The translations under genes and the position numbers were made by a program. This document shows, piece by piece, positions 26,826-36,252 of a DNA stretch of 64,000 nucleotides (position 1 is the first letter of the stretch; each line of letters opens with the position of its first letter). The notes beneath the pieces are model-generated. The model ran no database searches. It was not told the DNA's origin and saw only the letters and a program-made list of their open reading frames with translations. Source of the stretch: Gammaproteobacteria bacterium (GTDB lineage: Bacteria; Pseudomonadota; Gammaproteobacteria; Pseudomonadales; Azotimanducaceae); assembly GCA_030425195.1 (NCBI GenBank), contig JAUIAV010000022.1, positions 1-64,000 on the forward strand, read 5' to 3'.

Positions 26826-27376
26826 AGAACCTGACGATCCATCGGCTCGCGCCGCTGCTTCTGGCCCTGGTGCTCGGGGGTCTCCTGCCGCCAGCGGCGG
26901 CCGGGGAAGACGGGGAGGCCGAGCAGACGGAAGCGGAAAACCCGGAAACGGAAGTGTCCGGCGATGACGCGGAAGACGCGAGCGAACCCACCATCGATGA
27001 GCGTCTGGATGCGCTGATGTCCGAAGTCTCCACCTACGAGTCGAGGGAGATCAGCCGTTGTCTCAGCACCCGCACCTATCGATCCGTCAAAGTGCTGAAC
27101 ACGGACTACCTGCTCTTCTCACGGGGAGACCGATTCTGGCTGAACAGGCTGAAGCGGACCTGCCCCACGCTCAAGTTCAACGATCTGCCCGTATTCGAGT
27201 CCCGCGGCACCAGCAACCTCTGTGAAGGTGATCCCTTTTATCCCAGCAACAGCATGGATCTGCAGATGGGGCTGGACGCCACGGGCCGTCCCCGGGCGAT
27301 GTACGGTACCTGTTATCTGGGCAGCTTCGAGACCATCACCGCCGAGCAGGCGGCTCTGCTGATGGGCAGGGAATGA
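26822..27376 (+). CDS. Secreted DUF6491-like protein, first tandem copy
   Basis: The 184-residue protein has a signal peptide (LAPLLLALVLGGLLPPAAA) followed by an acidic linker and a domain with paired cysteines: CLSTRTYRSVKVLNTDYLLF, RLKRTCPTL, FESRGTSNLCEGD and GTCYLG. This spacing recalls DUF6491 proteins, small secreted proteins of unknown role. ATG at 26822 overlaps the sirtuin stop (ATGA). It is paralogous to the next gene and to that at 56133. Confidence 0.78.
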   Translation: MKNLTIHRLAPLLLALVLGGLLPPAAAGEDGEAEQTEAENPETEVSGDDAEDASEPTIDERLDALMSEVSTYESREISRCLSTRTYRSVKVLNTDYLLFSRGDRFWLNRLKRTCPTLKFNDLPVFESRGTSNLCEGDPFYPSNSMDLQMGLDATGRPRAMYGTCYLGSFETITAEQAALLMGRE

Positions 27377-27972
27377 GCCCGCGCGCCGGTACCCGACGGC
27401 GGGCCGTCGTCTGTCTCACAGTGATGCTGACGGTCTGGTCCGGATCCGTGGCGGCCGGATCGGCCGAAGCAGGCGGCGAAGGCGAGTCTGAGGAAGGTGT
27501 GGTGTTCTCTCCCGAGGTGGAAGCCATCCTGAATCAGACGCCGGATGGAGAAGACTACGGCGCGATGGAGAAATGCATTCAGTCCCGCTCCATCCGCGGC
27601 ACTCAGGTTCTCGACGACAGGCACGTCGTCTTCGAGATGCCGTCGAGGAAATACTATCTGGTTCAGTTCAGGCATGCGTGTCACCGGTTGCGGCCGGACG
27701 TCACCATCACCTACGAGTCGAGGGGTAGCCAGCTGTGTCGCATGGACTTCATCCGTGCGTTCGACAGTTTTACCCCGGGCTCGCTGGGCCCACCCTGCTC
27801 GATTCCCGGTTTCCATCCTGTGACCCGGGAGCAGATTGCACTGCTGAAAGACTCGCTCAAAGCCCGGCGGAAAGCCGAAGTCGAAGCGATCAGGGCGGAA
27901 AAGGAGAAGAGAAAGGCCGAAAAGCAGGCGGAGAAAGCGGCACAGGAGGAGGGCGGCGATGCCGGACGCTGA
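27373..27972 (+). CDS. Secreted DUF6491-like protein, second tandem copy
   Basis: The 199-residue protein has an N-terminal signal peptide and the same domain as the upstream gene: CIQSRSIRGTQVLDDRHVVF, FRHACHRL, YESRGSQLC and a final Cys before the PVTREQIALL segment. It then adds a highly charged Lys/Glu/Ala-rich helix of about 45 residues that the first copy lacks. It overlaps the first copy by four bases and the LysE gene by 14. The function is unknown. Confidence 0.75.
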   Translation: MSPRAGTRRRAVVCLTVMLTVWSGSVAAGSAEAGGEGESEEGVVFSPEVEAILNQTPDGEDYGAMEKCIQSRSIRGTQVLDDRHVVFEMPSRKYYLVQFRHACHRLRPDVTITYESRGSQLCRMDFIRAFDSFTPGSLGPPCSIPGFHPVTREQIALLKDSLKARRKAEVEAIRAEKEKRKAEKQAEKAAQEEGGDAGR

Positions 27973-28591
27973 GCTTCTGATCGCATTCGTTCTCGCCGCC
28001 GCCGTGTTTGCCTACATGCCCGGGCCGTCCACGCTGTATGCAGCCGCCCAGACGATCGCCCGCGGCCGACGGGGTGGACTGCTGGCCGCTTCCGGCATTC
28101 ACCTCGGCGGTTACGTTCACGTCGCCGCCGCAGCGCTGGGCCTGGCGGTTCTGTTCGAGGCGGTCCCCGTGCTCTACACGGCCATGAAACTTGCGGGCGC
28201 TGTGTACCTGCTCTGGCTGGGGTTCAGGTTCGCCTCCGCCCGGCAGACGCCGGATATGCACGTGTCGGTGCCGACGGACACCCGTCCATCGCACAGGGCT
28301 TTCTGGGAGAGTGCCGCGGTGGAGATCCTGAATCCGAAAACGGCCATCTTCTACGTGGCCTTTCTACCTCAGTTCACCGATCCGGGCGCCGGGCTGCCGC
28401 TGTGGGGGCAGCTGCTGATTCTGGGCACCTTCGTGAACCTGATGTTCTCCAGCGCCGACCTGCTCTGCGTGCTGCTGGCCGAGCGGATCACCGCCTCGGT
28501 GCGGCGCTCGCCCGGGGCGGCACGGTGGGCCAACCGGCTGGGCGGAGGCATCCTGATCGGGCTGGGGGTGAACCTGGCGGTGAGCCGCTGA
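27959..28591 (+). CDS. LysE family translocator
   Basis: The 210-residue membrane protein has about six hydrophobic segments and the LysE/RhtB features MPGPSTLYAAAQTIARGRRGGL near the start and AVEILNPKTAIFYVAFLPQF in the middle. These exporters move amino acids or related small molecules out of the cell. GAGGAGGG precedes the ATG, and the first 14 bases overlap the upstream gene. It is convergent with the LLM oxidoreductase. Confidence 0.92.
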   Translation: MPDAELLIAFVLAAAVFAYMPGPSTLYAAAQTIARGRRGGLLAASGIHLGGYVHVAAAALGLAVLFEAVPVLYTAMKLAGAVYLLWLGFRFASARQTPDMHVSVPTDTRPSHRAFWESAAVEILNPKTAIFYVAFLPQFTDPGAGLPLWGQLLILGTFVNLMFSSADLLCVLLAERITASVRRSPGAARWANRLGGGILIGLGVNLAVSR

Positions 28592-28607
28592 AGGTGGATT
28601 TCCGCCC

Positions 28608-29645
28608 TCAGCCCATGACCAGGCGTGCCAGGGTTTCCAGCTCCGCCGGATTCCGGGCCGATACCAGCAGCGAAGTCACCGGAGTTTCCCGCCACACGCT
28701 GATCCGTTCGCGGATGCGGCCTTCGGGACCCACCAGGGAAATCTCGTCCGCCAGCTGATCGGGCACGGCCAGCGCCGCCTCCGCCTTCTTCCCGGCCATG
28801 AACAGCTCCTGGACGCGATCCGCCTCCGGGCCGAAGCCCATGCGGGTGACCAGCTCCTTGTGGAAATTGCGTTTCTTGGCGCCCATGCCGCCCACATACA
28901 GGGCCAGCATGTTCTTCACCGGCATGAGGCCGGATGCCACGTCGTCGGTGATGTTCACGACCACGCCCTGGGAGATCTCGAAGTCGGAGCGGGCATTGGT
29001 CAGCGAGTCGCTGTAGGTTTCCTGGCGGAACGGTGAGTAATACAGCGGCAGCCAGCCGTCGGCGATCTCAGCGGCGAGGGCCACGTTCTTCGGACCTTCG
29101 GCGCCGAGGAAAATGGGCAGATCCTGCCGGTAGGGATGAACGATGGACTTCAGCGGCTTGCCGAGCCCCCAGCTGCCCGCTCCGTGATAGGGCAGCGGGT
29201 AGTGTTCACCGTCGCTGTGCACGGGTTCCTCCCGTGCCAGTACCTGGCGGATGATGTCGATGTACTCCCGGGTACGGGAAAGGGGTTTCGAGAAGGGAGC
29301 TCCGTACCACCCCTCCACCACCTGGGGTCCGGATACTCCGAGGCCGAGAATCATCCGTCCCCTGGAGAGATGATCCAGCGTCATGGCCGCCATGGCCATG
29401 GCGGTGGGCGAGCGGGCAGACAGCTGACACACACCGGTTCCGAGCCGGATCCGCTCGGTCTGCGAACCGATCCAGGCAAGCGGCGTGAGTGCGTCCGACC
29501 CGTAGGCCTCGGCAGTCCACACGGAATCGAAACCCAGGGTCTCCGCTTCCTTCGCCAGAGTCAGGAAATTCTCCGGAGGGCTCGCGCTCCAGTAGCCCAG
29601 CTGCAGCCCGACTTTCAGTGACCTGTCAGATCCGGTTTCCGTCAT
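28608..29645 (-). CDS. LLM class flavin/F420-dependent oxidoreductase
   Basis: The 345-residue protein matches luciferase-like monooxygenases of the F420-dependent type: FDSVWTAEAYGSDALTPLAW, LGTGVCQLSARSP and GLGVSGPQVVEGW. Members bind F420 or FMN and act as reductases or monooxygenases on lipophilic substrates. Whether this organism makes F420 cannot be judged from the window. It stands alone between convergent lysE and the ligD gene. Confidence 0.9.
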   Translation of the reverse strand: MTETGSDRSLKVGLQLGYWSASPPENFLTLAKEAETLGFDSVWTAEAYGSDALTPLAWIGSQTERIRLGTGVCQLSARSPTAMAMAAMTLDHLSRGRMILGLGVSGPQVVEGWYGAPFSKPLSRTREYIDIIRQVLAREEPVHSDGEHYPLPYHGAGSWGLGKPLKSIVHPYRQDLPIFLGAEGPKNVALAAEIADGWLPLYYSPFRQETYSDSLTNARSDFEISQGVVVNITDDVASGLMPVKNMLALYVGGMGAKKRNFHKELVTRMGFGPEADRVQELFMAGKKAEAALAVPDQLADEISLVGPEGRIRERISVWRETPVTSLLVSARNPAELETLARLVMG

Positions 29646-29697
29646 TGACTCCGCCTCCTGTCCGATACCGGAACAGTAGGCGGCGCGACCGGCAGGA

Positions 29698-32229
29698 TCA
29701 ACCGGAGATCTCGGTCAGACGGGACAGGGCCCTGACCAGATCGGGCCGATCGTCCAGCACACCGGCCAGAGGATCGTCGCTCAGACGCTGCATGCGGCGT
29801 AGGGCATTGACGATGTGGTAGCGCGCGTTGTCGAGGCGACCGTTGACCTCCGACCATTTCAGCGGCATGGAGACGGACGCGGCCGCTTCGGCGCGGGCAC
29901 TGAACGGTGCGACCAGCACCCGTCCCTGTCCGTTCTGTCCGAAATCCACGTAAACCTTTCCGTCCCGTGCCTTCAGCGACCGGGCCACGGTGCTGATCCC
30001 GGGGTATCGGCTGACGATGACCCGGGCCATGAGCTCGGCGAGGGTTCGCGCGTGCTCGTGGTTGAGCTGGCGGGCGAGCGGTATCAGCACATGCAGACCG
30101 GACTTACCGCTGGTTTTCGGGTAGGCGGGCAGTGCAAGCTCGTCTGCCAGCTCACCGATGGCCCGGGCCAGGGTGATCACGTCGGAGAAGGGTGCGGATT
30201 TCGGGTCCAGATCCAGTACGCACCAGTCCGGGTGTTCGAGGTCGCTGACACGGCTGTGCAGCGTGTGGATGGCGATGGTGCCGAGATTGGCGAGATACCT
30301 GAGGGCCGCGGCGCTCTCGATGATGAAGTAGTGCACCTCCCGCTCCGCGCTCTCGGACCAGAGCACTTCCCGGCGTATCCAGTCCGGCACGAACGCCGGT
30401 GCATCCCGCTGATAGAAGGATTTGCCGTGGATGCCGTCCGGGTAGCGGGTGAGGACGATCGGCCGATCAGCCAGGTAGGGCAGCATCCAGCGGCTGATCC
30501 TGTCGTAGTAGCGGATCAGGTCCTGCTTGGTCAGACCCCGCTCGGGAAAAAAGACCTTGTCCGGGTGGGTGATCGCGACCTTCGGCTCGGGTGCCGGGTC
30601 CAGGGCCAGGGCGCCCGGGTCGTCGTAGCCGCCGATGCACTCCTCGGGAGGCTTGTCGGGCCTGAGCCGCTGGATCACCGGATGGCGCAGGTGACCGTCC
30701 CGCGTGTACTCCCGGAACGACACTTCGACGGCCTGATCCGGAGCCACCCAGGTGACTGCCGCTGCCTGATTGCCGGGTACGAAAGCGGGCCGGGCGATCT
30801 TCTTCTGTTTCGCGAAAGCTTCGGCGAGCGTGCGCCGCATGGCGGCGCTCAGTCCGGATCCGGCCCGGCCCACGTAGGCGGGTTTCCCGTGGCGGTACTC
30901 CCCCAGGGCCAGCGCGCCGATGTCCCGGGCATTGCTGCGGTTGGGGGCATAGCCGAGGATCACGAAATCCGCCGTCTTGGCATGCCGTACCTTCACCCAG
31001 GCGCGGGAGCGGCCGGATTCGTAGGGGCTGTCCCGGCGTTTGCCCACGATGCCTTCGAGGCCGAGTGCCGCAGCGGCTTCGAAAGTGGCGCGGCCATCCC
31101 CGCGCACATGATCGGAAAAACGCAGTGGTCCCTGGGGCGGAAGCACCCTGCCCAGCAGCGCCTTGCGGCGGTGCAGCGGGACCCCACACAGATCGAGATC
31201 CGCGGCATCCCCGGTGCCGATCCGCAGCAGGTCGAAGGCGAAATAGGTGCAGGGCTGCTCGATCGCCGCCCGGGCCACCTCGAGTTCATCCGAGAGTCCG
31301 GCCCGCCGCTGCAGCAGGGAGAAGTCCGGAACCCCGTTCGCGTTCAGGGTGACCAGTTCGCCGTCCATCAGAAAGCGTTCCGGTGGCGTGCTCGCCGCCG
31401 CCCGGGCGATCTCGGGAAAACGGGCCGTCAGGTCGTGCCCGTTCCGGGACCGCAGCACCAGTGCGTCCGGCTGTTTGTCGATCATCAGCCGGTAGCCGTC
31501 GTACTTCAGCTCGAAGAGCCATTCGCCGTCGTCGAATGCCTCGCCGGCGGTGGCCAGCATGGGCGGGACCGGACGGCCACTGGATGTGCCGGTCAGCGGG
31601 CGGGCTTCCTTCAGTCGGCGTGCGCTGTCGTAAAGTCGCCGGGCCACCTTCCCCGGTGCCGCGAGCTCGTCGACGGTCATCCCGGACAGGACCGAGCGGT
31701 CGGAGAACGTGCGCTCGTCACCCTCGAAGCGGTCCCGCTCCTTGATCAGCAGCCACTCCCGGCCTTCCCCGGCCGCCTTCGATGCGTTGCGGCCGCCCTT
31801 CATCCGGACCAGCGTCCAGCGACCGTGCAGCTTGAAGCCATGGAGGTCGAAGAGCAGCTTGCCTTTTCTGAGCCCTTCTCCGGGATCGCCCACCGGCTGC
31901 CAGGTCCCCCGGTCCCAGACGATCACGCGGCCGGCACCGTAGTTACCGTCAGGAATGGTGCCTTCGAAGTTCGCATAGTCGAGGGGATGGTCTTCCACCA
32001 GAGCGGCAAACCGTTTGTCTTTCTGGTGGGGGGAAGGACCCTTGGGTACGGCCCAGGACCTGAGCACGCCGTCCATCTCCAGTCTGAGGTCGAAGTGGAG
32101 GTGAGACGCCCGGTGCTGCTGGACCACGAACAGTCTGCCTGTGGCCGGAATCAGTGCACGCCCGAAAGGTTCCGGCGTCGCATCCGCGAGACGCTTGTCA
32201 CGGTAGGATTTCAGGTTTCTTGAGGGCAC
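29698..32229 (-). CDS. ligD: DNA ligase D (NHEJ end processing, ligation, polymerase)
   Basis: The 843-residue multidomain enzyme has the order PE-ligase-polymerase, as in Pseudomonas LigD. Residues about 30-190 are the 3'-phosphoesterase (HRASHLHFDLRLE). The ATP-dependent ligase starts near 220 with nucleotidyl Lys242 in KYDG. The polymerase/primase domain occupies about 555-843, with catalytic acids in LDLDPKSAPF. It seals double-strand breaks with Ku. The start is GTG. It is divergent from ku across 110 bases. Confidence 0.96.
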   Translation of the reverse strand: MPSRNLKSYRDKRLADATPEPFGRALIPATGRLFVVQQHRASHLHFDLRLEMDGVLRSWAVPKGPSPHQKDKRFAALVEDHPLDYANFEGTIPDGNYGAGRVIVWDRGTWQPVGDPGEGLRKGKLLFDLHGFKLHGRWTLVRMKGGRNASKAAGEGREWLLIKERDRFEGDERTFSDRSVLSGMTVDELAAPGKVARRLYDSARRLKEARPLTGTSSGRPVPPMLATAGEAFDDGEWLFELKYDGYRLMIDKQPDALVLRSRNGHDLTARFPEIARAAASTPPERFLMDGELVTLNANGVPDFSLLQRRAGLSDELEVARAAIEQPCTYFAFDLLRIGTGDAADLDLCGVPLHRRKALLGRVLPPQGPLRFSDHVRGDGRATFEAAAALGLEGIVGKRRDSPYESGRSRAWVKVRHAKTADFVILGYAPNRSNARDIGALALGEYRHGKPAYVGRAGSGLSAAMRRTLAEAFAKQKKIARPAFVPGNQAAAVTWVAPDQAVEVSFREYTRDGHLRHPVIQRLRPDKPPEECIGGYDDPGALALDPAPEPKVAITHPDKVFFPERGLTKQDLIRYYDRISRWMLPYLADRPIVLTRYPDGIHGKSFYQRDAPAFVPDWIRREVLWSESAEREVHYFIIESAAALRYLANLGTIAIHTLHSRVSDLEHPDWCVLDLDPKSAPFSDVITLARAIGELADELALPAYPKTSGKSGLHVLIPLARQLNHEHARTLAELMARVIVSRYPGISTVARSLKARDGKVYVDFGQNGQGRVLVAPFSARAEAAASVSMPLKWSEVNGRLDNARYHIVNALRRMQRLSDDPLAGVLDDRPDLVRALSRLTEISG

Positions 32230-32305
32230 GATGAGCCTTAAGTTATAGTCTCAGGCCGTTCAAGTCGAAGCGCTTTCGCCAGGACGGGCTGAAGGTCAGG
32301 CGAAG

Positions 32306-32320
32306 AGCTGGTTACCAGCT
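32306..32320. promoter_or_regulatory. Perfect inverted repeat upstream of ku
   Basis: AGCTGGTTACCAGCT is a perfect palindrome with 7-base arms around one central base. It lies in the ligD-ku divergent region, directly before the strong ku ribosome site (AGGAGGAGAGGAG). It could be an operator or a small hairpin in the ku leader. The MerR-TPR gene after ku is one candidate binder, which is inference. Confidence 0.45.
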
Positions 32321-32339
32321 AGCAGGAGGAGAGGAGACC

Positions 32340-33281
32340 ATGGCAGCGCGCGCAACAGGCTCCGGCACGATCTCATTCGGTCTGGTGTCCATTCCCGTCA
32401 AGCTTTATTCCACGGTCGATACCACCCAGGCCATACGCTTCAACTATCTGACGAAAGACGGCAGCCGTCTCAAGCAGCAGTATGTCAGCGCTTCCACCGG
32501 TGAGGTGGTTAACCGGGAAGACCGGGTCCAGGGCTACGAGTTCGCGAAGGGTCAGTACGTGCTCTTCACGGAAGAAGAGATCAAGGCGATGCACGTGGAA
32601 TCCACCAATGCCATCGACATCGCCGAGTTCATTCCTCTCGAGGACGTGGAGCGCCTTTACATCGACAAGGTCTATTACCTCGGTCCGGACAAGGGGGCTG
32701 CCCGCTCATACCATCTTCTGCGCGCAGCGCTTCAGGAAACCGGCCGGGCGGCGCTGGCGAATTACGCGGCGCGGGGCAGGAGCTATCTGGTGCTGGTGCG
32801 GCCGTTCGTCGAAGGGGAGAACGAAGGGCTGATCATGGAACAGCTCAAGCACGAGGACGAGCTCCGGCCGTTCTCCGAGGTCACCCTGGATCCCTGTGAG
32901 ATCAACGACGACGAGCTGGCGCTGGCGCTGACCATCATCGATCAGCGGGTCAACGATGCGTTCGAGCCCGGTAAGTACGTGGATCAGGTCCGCTCCAGGA
33001 TGATGGAGCGGATACAGCAGAAGATCGAGGGTCAGGAGATCACCCTGCCGCCGGAAGAGGCGCCGGAGACGAAGATCGTCGATCTCATGGAAGCGCTGAA
33101 GGCGTCCGTGGCGGGCAGCTCGGGGACCGCGAGGCGGAAGACGGCCGGCAAGGCGTCCGCAAAGACGCCCGCACAGACGCCCGCAAAGGCGAAAGCACCC
33201 GCGAAGAAAAAGGCAGCCGACAAGAAGCCGGCGGCCAGAGCAAAGAAGAAGCCGGCCGGCCGCTCGCGAAAAACCGGCTGA
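32340..33281 (+). CDS. ku: Ku protein (NHEJ DNA-end binding)
   Basis: The 313-residue bacterial Ku begins with TGSGTISFGLVSIPVKLYS and contains the Ku core beta-barrel that rings DNA ends, with EEIKAMH and FIPLEDVERLYIDK. After about residue 260 comes a Lys/Ala/Pro-rich tail (repeats of KA, PAK and KKPA) of the kind that binds DNA and threads Ku inward. It recruits LigD, encoded divergently. A very strong ribosome site precedes the ATG. Confidence 0.97.
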   Translation: MAARATGSGTISFGLVSIPVKLYSTVDTTQAIRFNYLTKDGSRLKQQYVSASTGEVVNREDRVQGYEFAKGQYVLFTEEEIKAMHVESTNAIDIAEFIPLEDVERLYIDKVYYLGPDKGAARSYHLLRAALQETGRAALANYAARGRSYLVLVRPFVEGENEGLIMEQLKHEDELRPFSEVTLDPCEINDDELALALTIIDQRVNDAFEPGKYVDQVRSRMMERIQQKIEGQEITLPPEEAPETKIVDLMEALKASVAGSSGTARRKTAGKASAKTPAQTPAKAKAPAKKKAADKKPAARAKKKPAGRSRKTG

Positions 33282-33317
33282 CGGTCTTGCAGACGACAGG
33301 AGCGTTCGACATCCCGA

Positions 33318-34139
33318 ATGGGCGGTTACAGCACGCGAGAAGTTTCTGATCTCATCGGCATGACGCCGGATCAGGTTCGCCACTACGTTCGTCGGTCGCT
33401 GATCGATCCCGAACGCACGGACAGGGGGGAGTACCGTTTCAACTTCCAGGACGTGGTGCTGCTGCGCACGGCGAAGGGTCTGCTGGATGCGAATGTCTCG
33501 GCGAGAAAGGCCTATCGGATCCTTCTGAAGCTGCAGTCCGAGCTCACCCATGTGGACTCCCTTGCTGCCGTCCGGATCTTTGCCGACGGGAACAACGTGG
33601 TGGTGCGCGAGGACAATCAGGTCTGGGACGCGGAGTCCGGTCAGGCTCAGCTGGACTTTTCGGTAGCCGAGCTCGCCGGCAGCGTCGCCTCCCTCGCCAA
33701 CCGGAACCTCATCATCGCCAGGGAAGGCGACGAGCTCGACAGCGACGAGTGGTACAACCTGGGACTGGATCTGGAGGAAGTGGATCCGAGCCGGGCGCCG
33801 GAAGCTTACCGTCGCGCAATAGAGCTCAATCCCACCAACGCGGATGCACACGTCAATCTCGGGCGTCTCCTGCAGCTGAAGGGCAAGCTCAAGCAGGCCA
33901 AGCGGCACTACGAGAACGCGCTTGCTGCGGTGGCCAACCATCAGCTGGCTTACTACAACCTGGGAACCGTGTTCGATGAGCTCGACCAGGTGGAACAGGC
34001 GGCCGAATACTACCGTCGCGCCCCTTCGGTGCCGGACGCGCACTACAACCTGGCGCGGATTTTCGAGTTGAAAGGCGATGAGCTTGCAGCTCAGCGCCAT
34101 ATGAAAAGCTACCGCAAGCTCATGGATTCGGATCGTTGA
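33318..34139 (+). CDS. MerR-type HTH protein with TPR repeats
   Basis: The 273-residue protein joins a MerR-like winged helix (YSTREVSDLIGMTPDQVRHY, then FNFQDVVLLR, about residues 3-60) to a C-terminal TPR array (about 140-265: WYNLGLDLEE, AYRRAIELNPTNADAHVNLG, LAYYNLGTVFDEL). It lies 36 bases after ku on the same strand, so it is probably co-transcribed. The TPR half suggests protein binding rather than small-molecule sensing. A role in controlling or assembling NHEJ is inferred from position only. Confidence 0.85.
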   Translation: MGGYSTREVSDLIGMTPDQVRHYVRRSLIDPERTDRGEYRFNFQDVVLLRTAKGLLDANVSARKAYRILLKLQSELTHVDSLAAVRIFADGNNVVVREDNQVWDAESGQAQLDFSVAELAGSVASLANRNLIIAREGDELDSDEWYNLGLDLEEVDPSRAPEAYRRAIELNPTNADAHVNLGRLLQLKGKLKQAKRHYENALAAVANHQLAYYNLGTVFDELDQVEQAAEYYRRAPSVPDAHYNLARIFELKGDELAAQRHMKSYRKLMDSDR

Positions 34140-34164
34140 GCAGACAGCCGGTGACCGAGCCGCC

Positions 34165-36252
34165 TCAGGTCTCCAGATTCACCAGCGGAATCAGCCGGGG
34201 TGTCCGCCGCCTGCCGTAGTAGATCAATGCGACGAACATGCCCGCTGCGACGATCACCACCGCAAGGCTGGTGAGCAGCGCTCCGGAGGGATCGCTGCCG
34301 AAGGAGCCGATCTGGTAGCAGAGGGTGGCGGCGCTGTAGGCCAGCACCACGGACCAGGCGGTGCTGAAGGCGGCCCAGAAACCGCCGATCTCCTTCAGAA
34401 TCACGCCGATGGTCGCCACACAGGGCATGTACAGCAGGATGAACAGAAGATAGGAGAAGGCGCCCAGCTGGCCATCGAAGCTGGCACGCAGCTTGCCGAT
34501 GGTGCCGGTGGCCACGTCCTGATCGCTTTCAGCACCTTCCAGGGAGTCGTACTCCGTGAGGCCGATACCCAGGGGATCGGTAAGGGTGGATCCAAGATCA
34601 GCCAGATTGGCGGGGATGCTGGCAACGGCCGCGCGGAGCTGCTCCGTGAGCGTAGCATCCGTCGGATCCTCCGTCGGGGTGTAGAGCGCATCCAGCGTGC
34701 CCACCACCACTTCCTTGGCGAAAATGCCGGTGAAGATACCCACGGTTGCCTGCCAGTTGTCCCCGGCGATGCCCATGGGTGCAAAGGCGGGCGTGATCGT
34801 CTTGCCGATGGCGGAAAGCAGCGAGTTCTCGCTGTCCTGATTGCCGATGCTGCCATCCTTACCGATGGTGCTGACCATGTTGAGAATGATCACCACGGCG
34901 ACGATGGCTTTACCCGCCCGGATCACGAAACCCTTCAGCCGCTGCCAGGTCTGGAGCAGCAGGCCTTTCACCGTCGGCATGTGGTAGGCGGGGAGGTCGA
35001 GAAGGAACTGACTTGCCGGTGCCTTCAGCAGATACCGGCGCACGACCAGCGCGCTGAGCACCGCCGCCACGATACCGATCAGATAGAGCGCGAAAACCAC
35101 GTTCTGGCCACCGGTGGGGAAGAAAGCGGCAGCAAAGAGTGCATAGACGGTGAGCCGGGCGCCGCAGGACATGTAGGGCGCCATGAGGGTGGTCAGGATC
35201 CGGTCCGGCTCGGTGTCCAGCGTTCGTGTCGCCATCACTGCCGGCACGTTGCAGCCGAAGCCGACGATGAGCGGCACGAACGATTTGCCCGGCAGACCCA
35301 GGCTGCCGAGCAGCCGGTCGACGATGAAGGCGACCCGGCCCATGTAGCCGGTGTCCTCGAGAAAACTGAGCACCAGGAAGAGGGCGCCGATGACCGGGAT
35401 GAAGGTGCCCACCAGCTGAACACCGCCGCCGACGCCGTCCGCAAGCAGGGCGGTGAGCCAGCCGGGCAGTCCTAGCGCCTCGAAGAACTGCCGCGGGCCT
35501 TCCACGAAGATCACGGAGCCGGCGATGTCGAAGAAGTCGATGAATGCCGAGCCCACGTTGATGGAAAACATGAACATCAGATACATCACCGCCAGAAAGA
35601 TCGGGAAGGCGAGAAAGCGGTTCAGGACGATGCTGTCGATCCGATCGGTGACCGTGCGCCGGACGCCGGCCGTGTGCAGCACGTTGCCGAGCAGCGCATC
35701 CACGTGGCGGTACCGGTCGGAGGGTGTGTCGAACGGCGGCAGCGCGGCGACGGGCGGCTCTGCCGCCATGACCGCGTCTTTCAACGGACCGATGCCTTCG
35801 CCGCGACTGGCGATGATGGGTACCACCGGGCAGCCGAGCGCCTGCGACATGCCGAAGGCATCGATGTGCAGACCGTGCCTGTCCGCCACGTCCATCATGT
35901 TCAGGGCCACTACCACCGGGTGTCCGGACGCCAGCAGCTCCAGGGTCAGGTACAGGCCCCGGGCCAGGCTGGAGGCATCCACCACGTTGACCAGCACGTC
36001 GATGCCGCTGTCGGCATCGGTGATGAAGTTGCGGGCGATGTGCTCGTCGATGGCTTCACCGACGGGTTCCAGGGTGTAGGTACCCGGCAGGTCCACGACT
36101 TCCACCGGCTCGGTCCCATGGCGGAATTCGCCCGTTTTCTTCTCCACGGTCACACCCGGCCAGTTGCCGATGCGCTGCCGGGTGCCGGTGAGCGCGTTGA
36201 ACAGCGTGGTTTTCCCGGAGTTCGGGTTGCCGATCAGGGCAATGCGGGTCAC
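34165..36252 (-). CDS. feoB: Ferrous iron transporter FeoB
   Basis: The 695-residue protein has an N-terminal G domain with G1 GNPNSGKTT (residues 8-16), G2 PGVTVEKK, G3 DLPGTY and G4 NMMD, then a helical spacer and about eight membrane segments with Gate motifs such as GCNVPA and ARLTVYALF. It imports Fe(II) across the inner membrane. Its start overlaps the feoA stop by four bases. Transcription probably comes from the Fur-controlled promoter before feoA. Confidence 0.97.
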   Translation of the reverse strand: MTRIALIGNPNSGKTTLFNALTGTRQRIGNWPGVTVEKKTGEFRHGTEPVEVVDLPGTYTLEPVGEAIDEHIARNFITDADSGIDVLVNVVDASSLARGLYLTLELLASGHPVVVALNMMDVADRHGLHIDAFGMSQALGCPVVPIIASRGEGIGPLKDAVMAAEPPVAALPPFDTPSDRYRHVDALLGNVLHTAGVRRTVTDRIDSIVLNRFLAFPIFLAVMYLMFMFSINVGSAFIDFFDIAGSVIFVEGPRQFFEALGLPGWLTALLADGVGGGVQLVGTFIPVIGALFLVLSFLEDTGYMGRVAFIVDRLLGSLGLPGKSFVPLIVGFGCNVPAVMATRTLDTEPDRILTTLMAPYMSCGARLTVYALFAAAFFPTGGQNVVFALYLIGIVAAVLSALVVRRYLLKAPASQFLLDLPAYHMPTVKGLLLQTWQRLKGFVIRAGKAIVAVVIILNMVSTIGKDGSIGNQDSENSLLSAIGKTITPAFAPMGIAGDNWQATVGIFTGIFAKEVVVGTLDALYTPTEDPTDATLTEQLRAAVASIPANLADLGSTLTDPLGIGLTEYDSLEGAESDQDVATGTIGKLRASFDGQLGAFSYLLFILLYMPCVATIGVILKEIGGFWAAFSTAWSVVLAYSAATLCYQIGSFGSDPSGALLTSLAVVIVAAGMFVALIYYGRRRTPRLIPLVNLET

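Noticed and set aside
29815-32223. 802-codon open frame on the strand opposite ligD
   Set aside because: The translation has low complexity typical of antisense reading in GC-rich genes and no domain, while the minus strand encodes a complete LigD with intact motifs.
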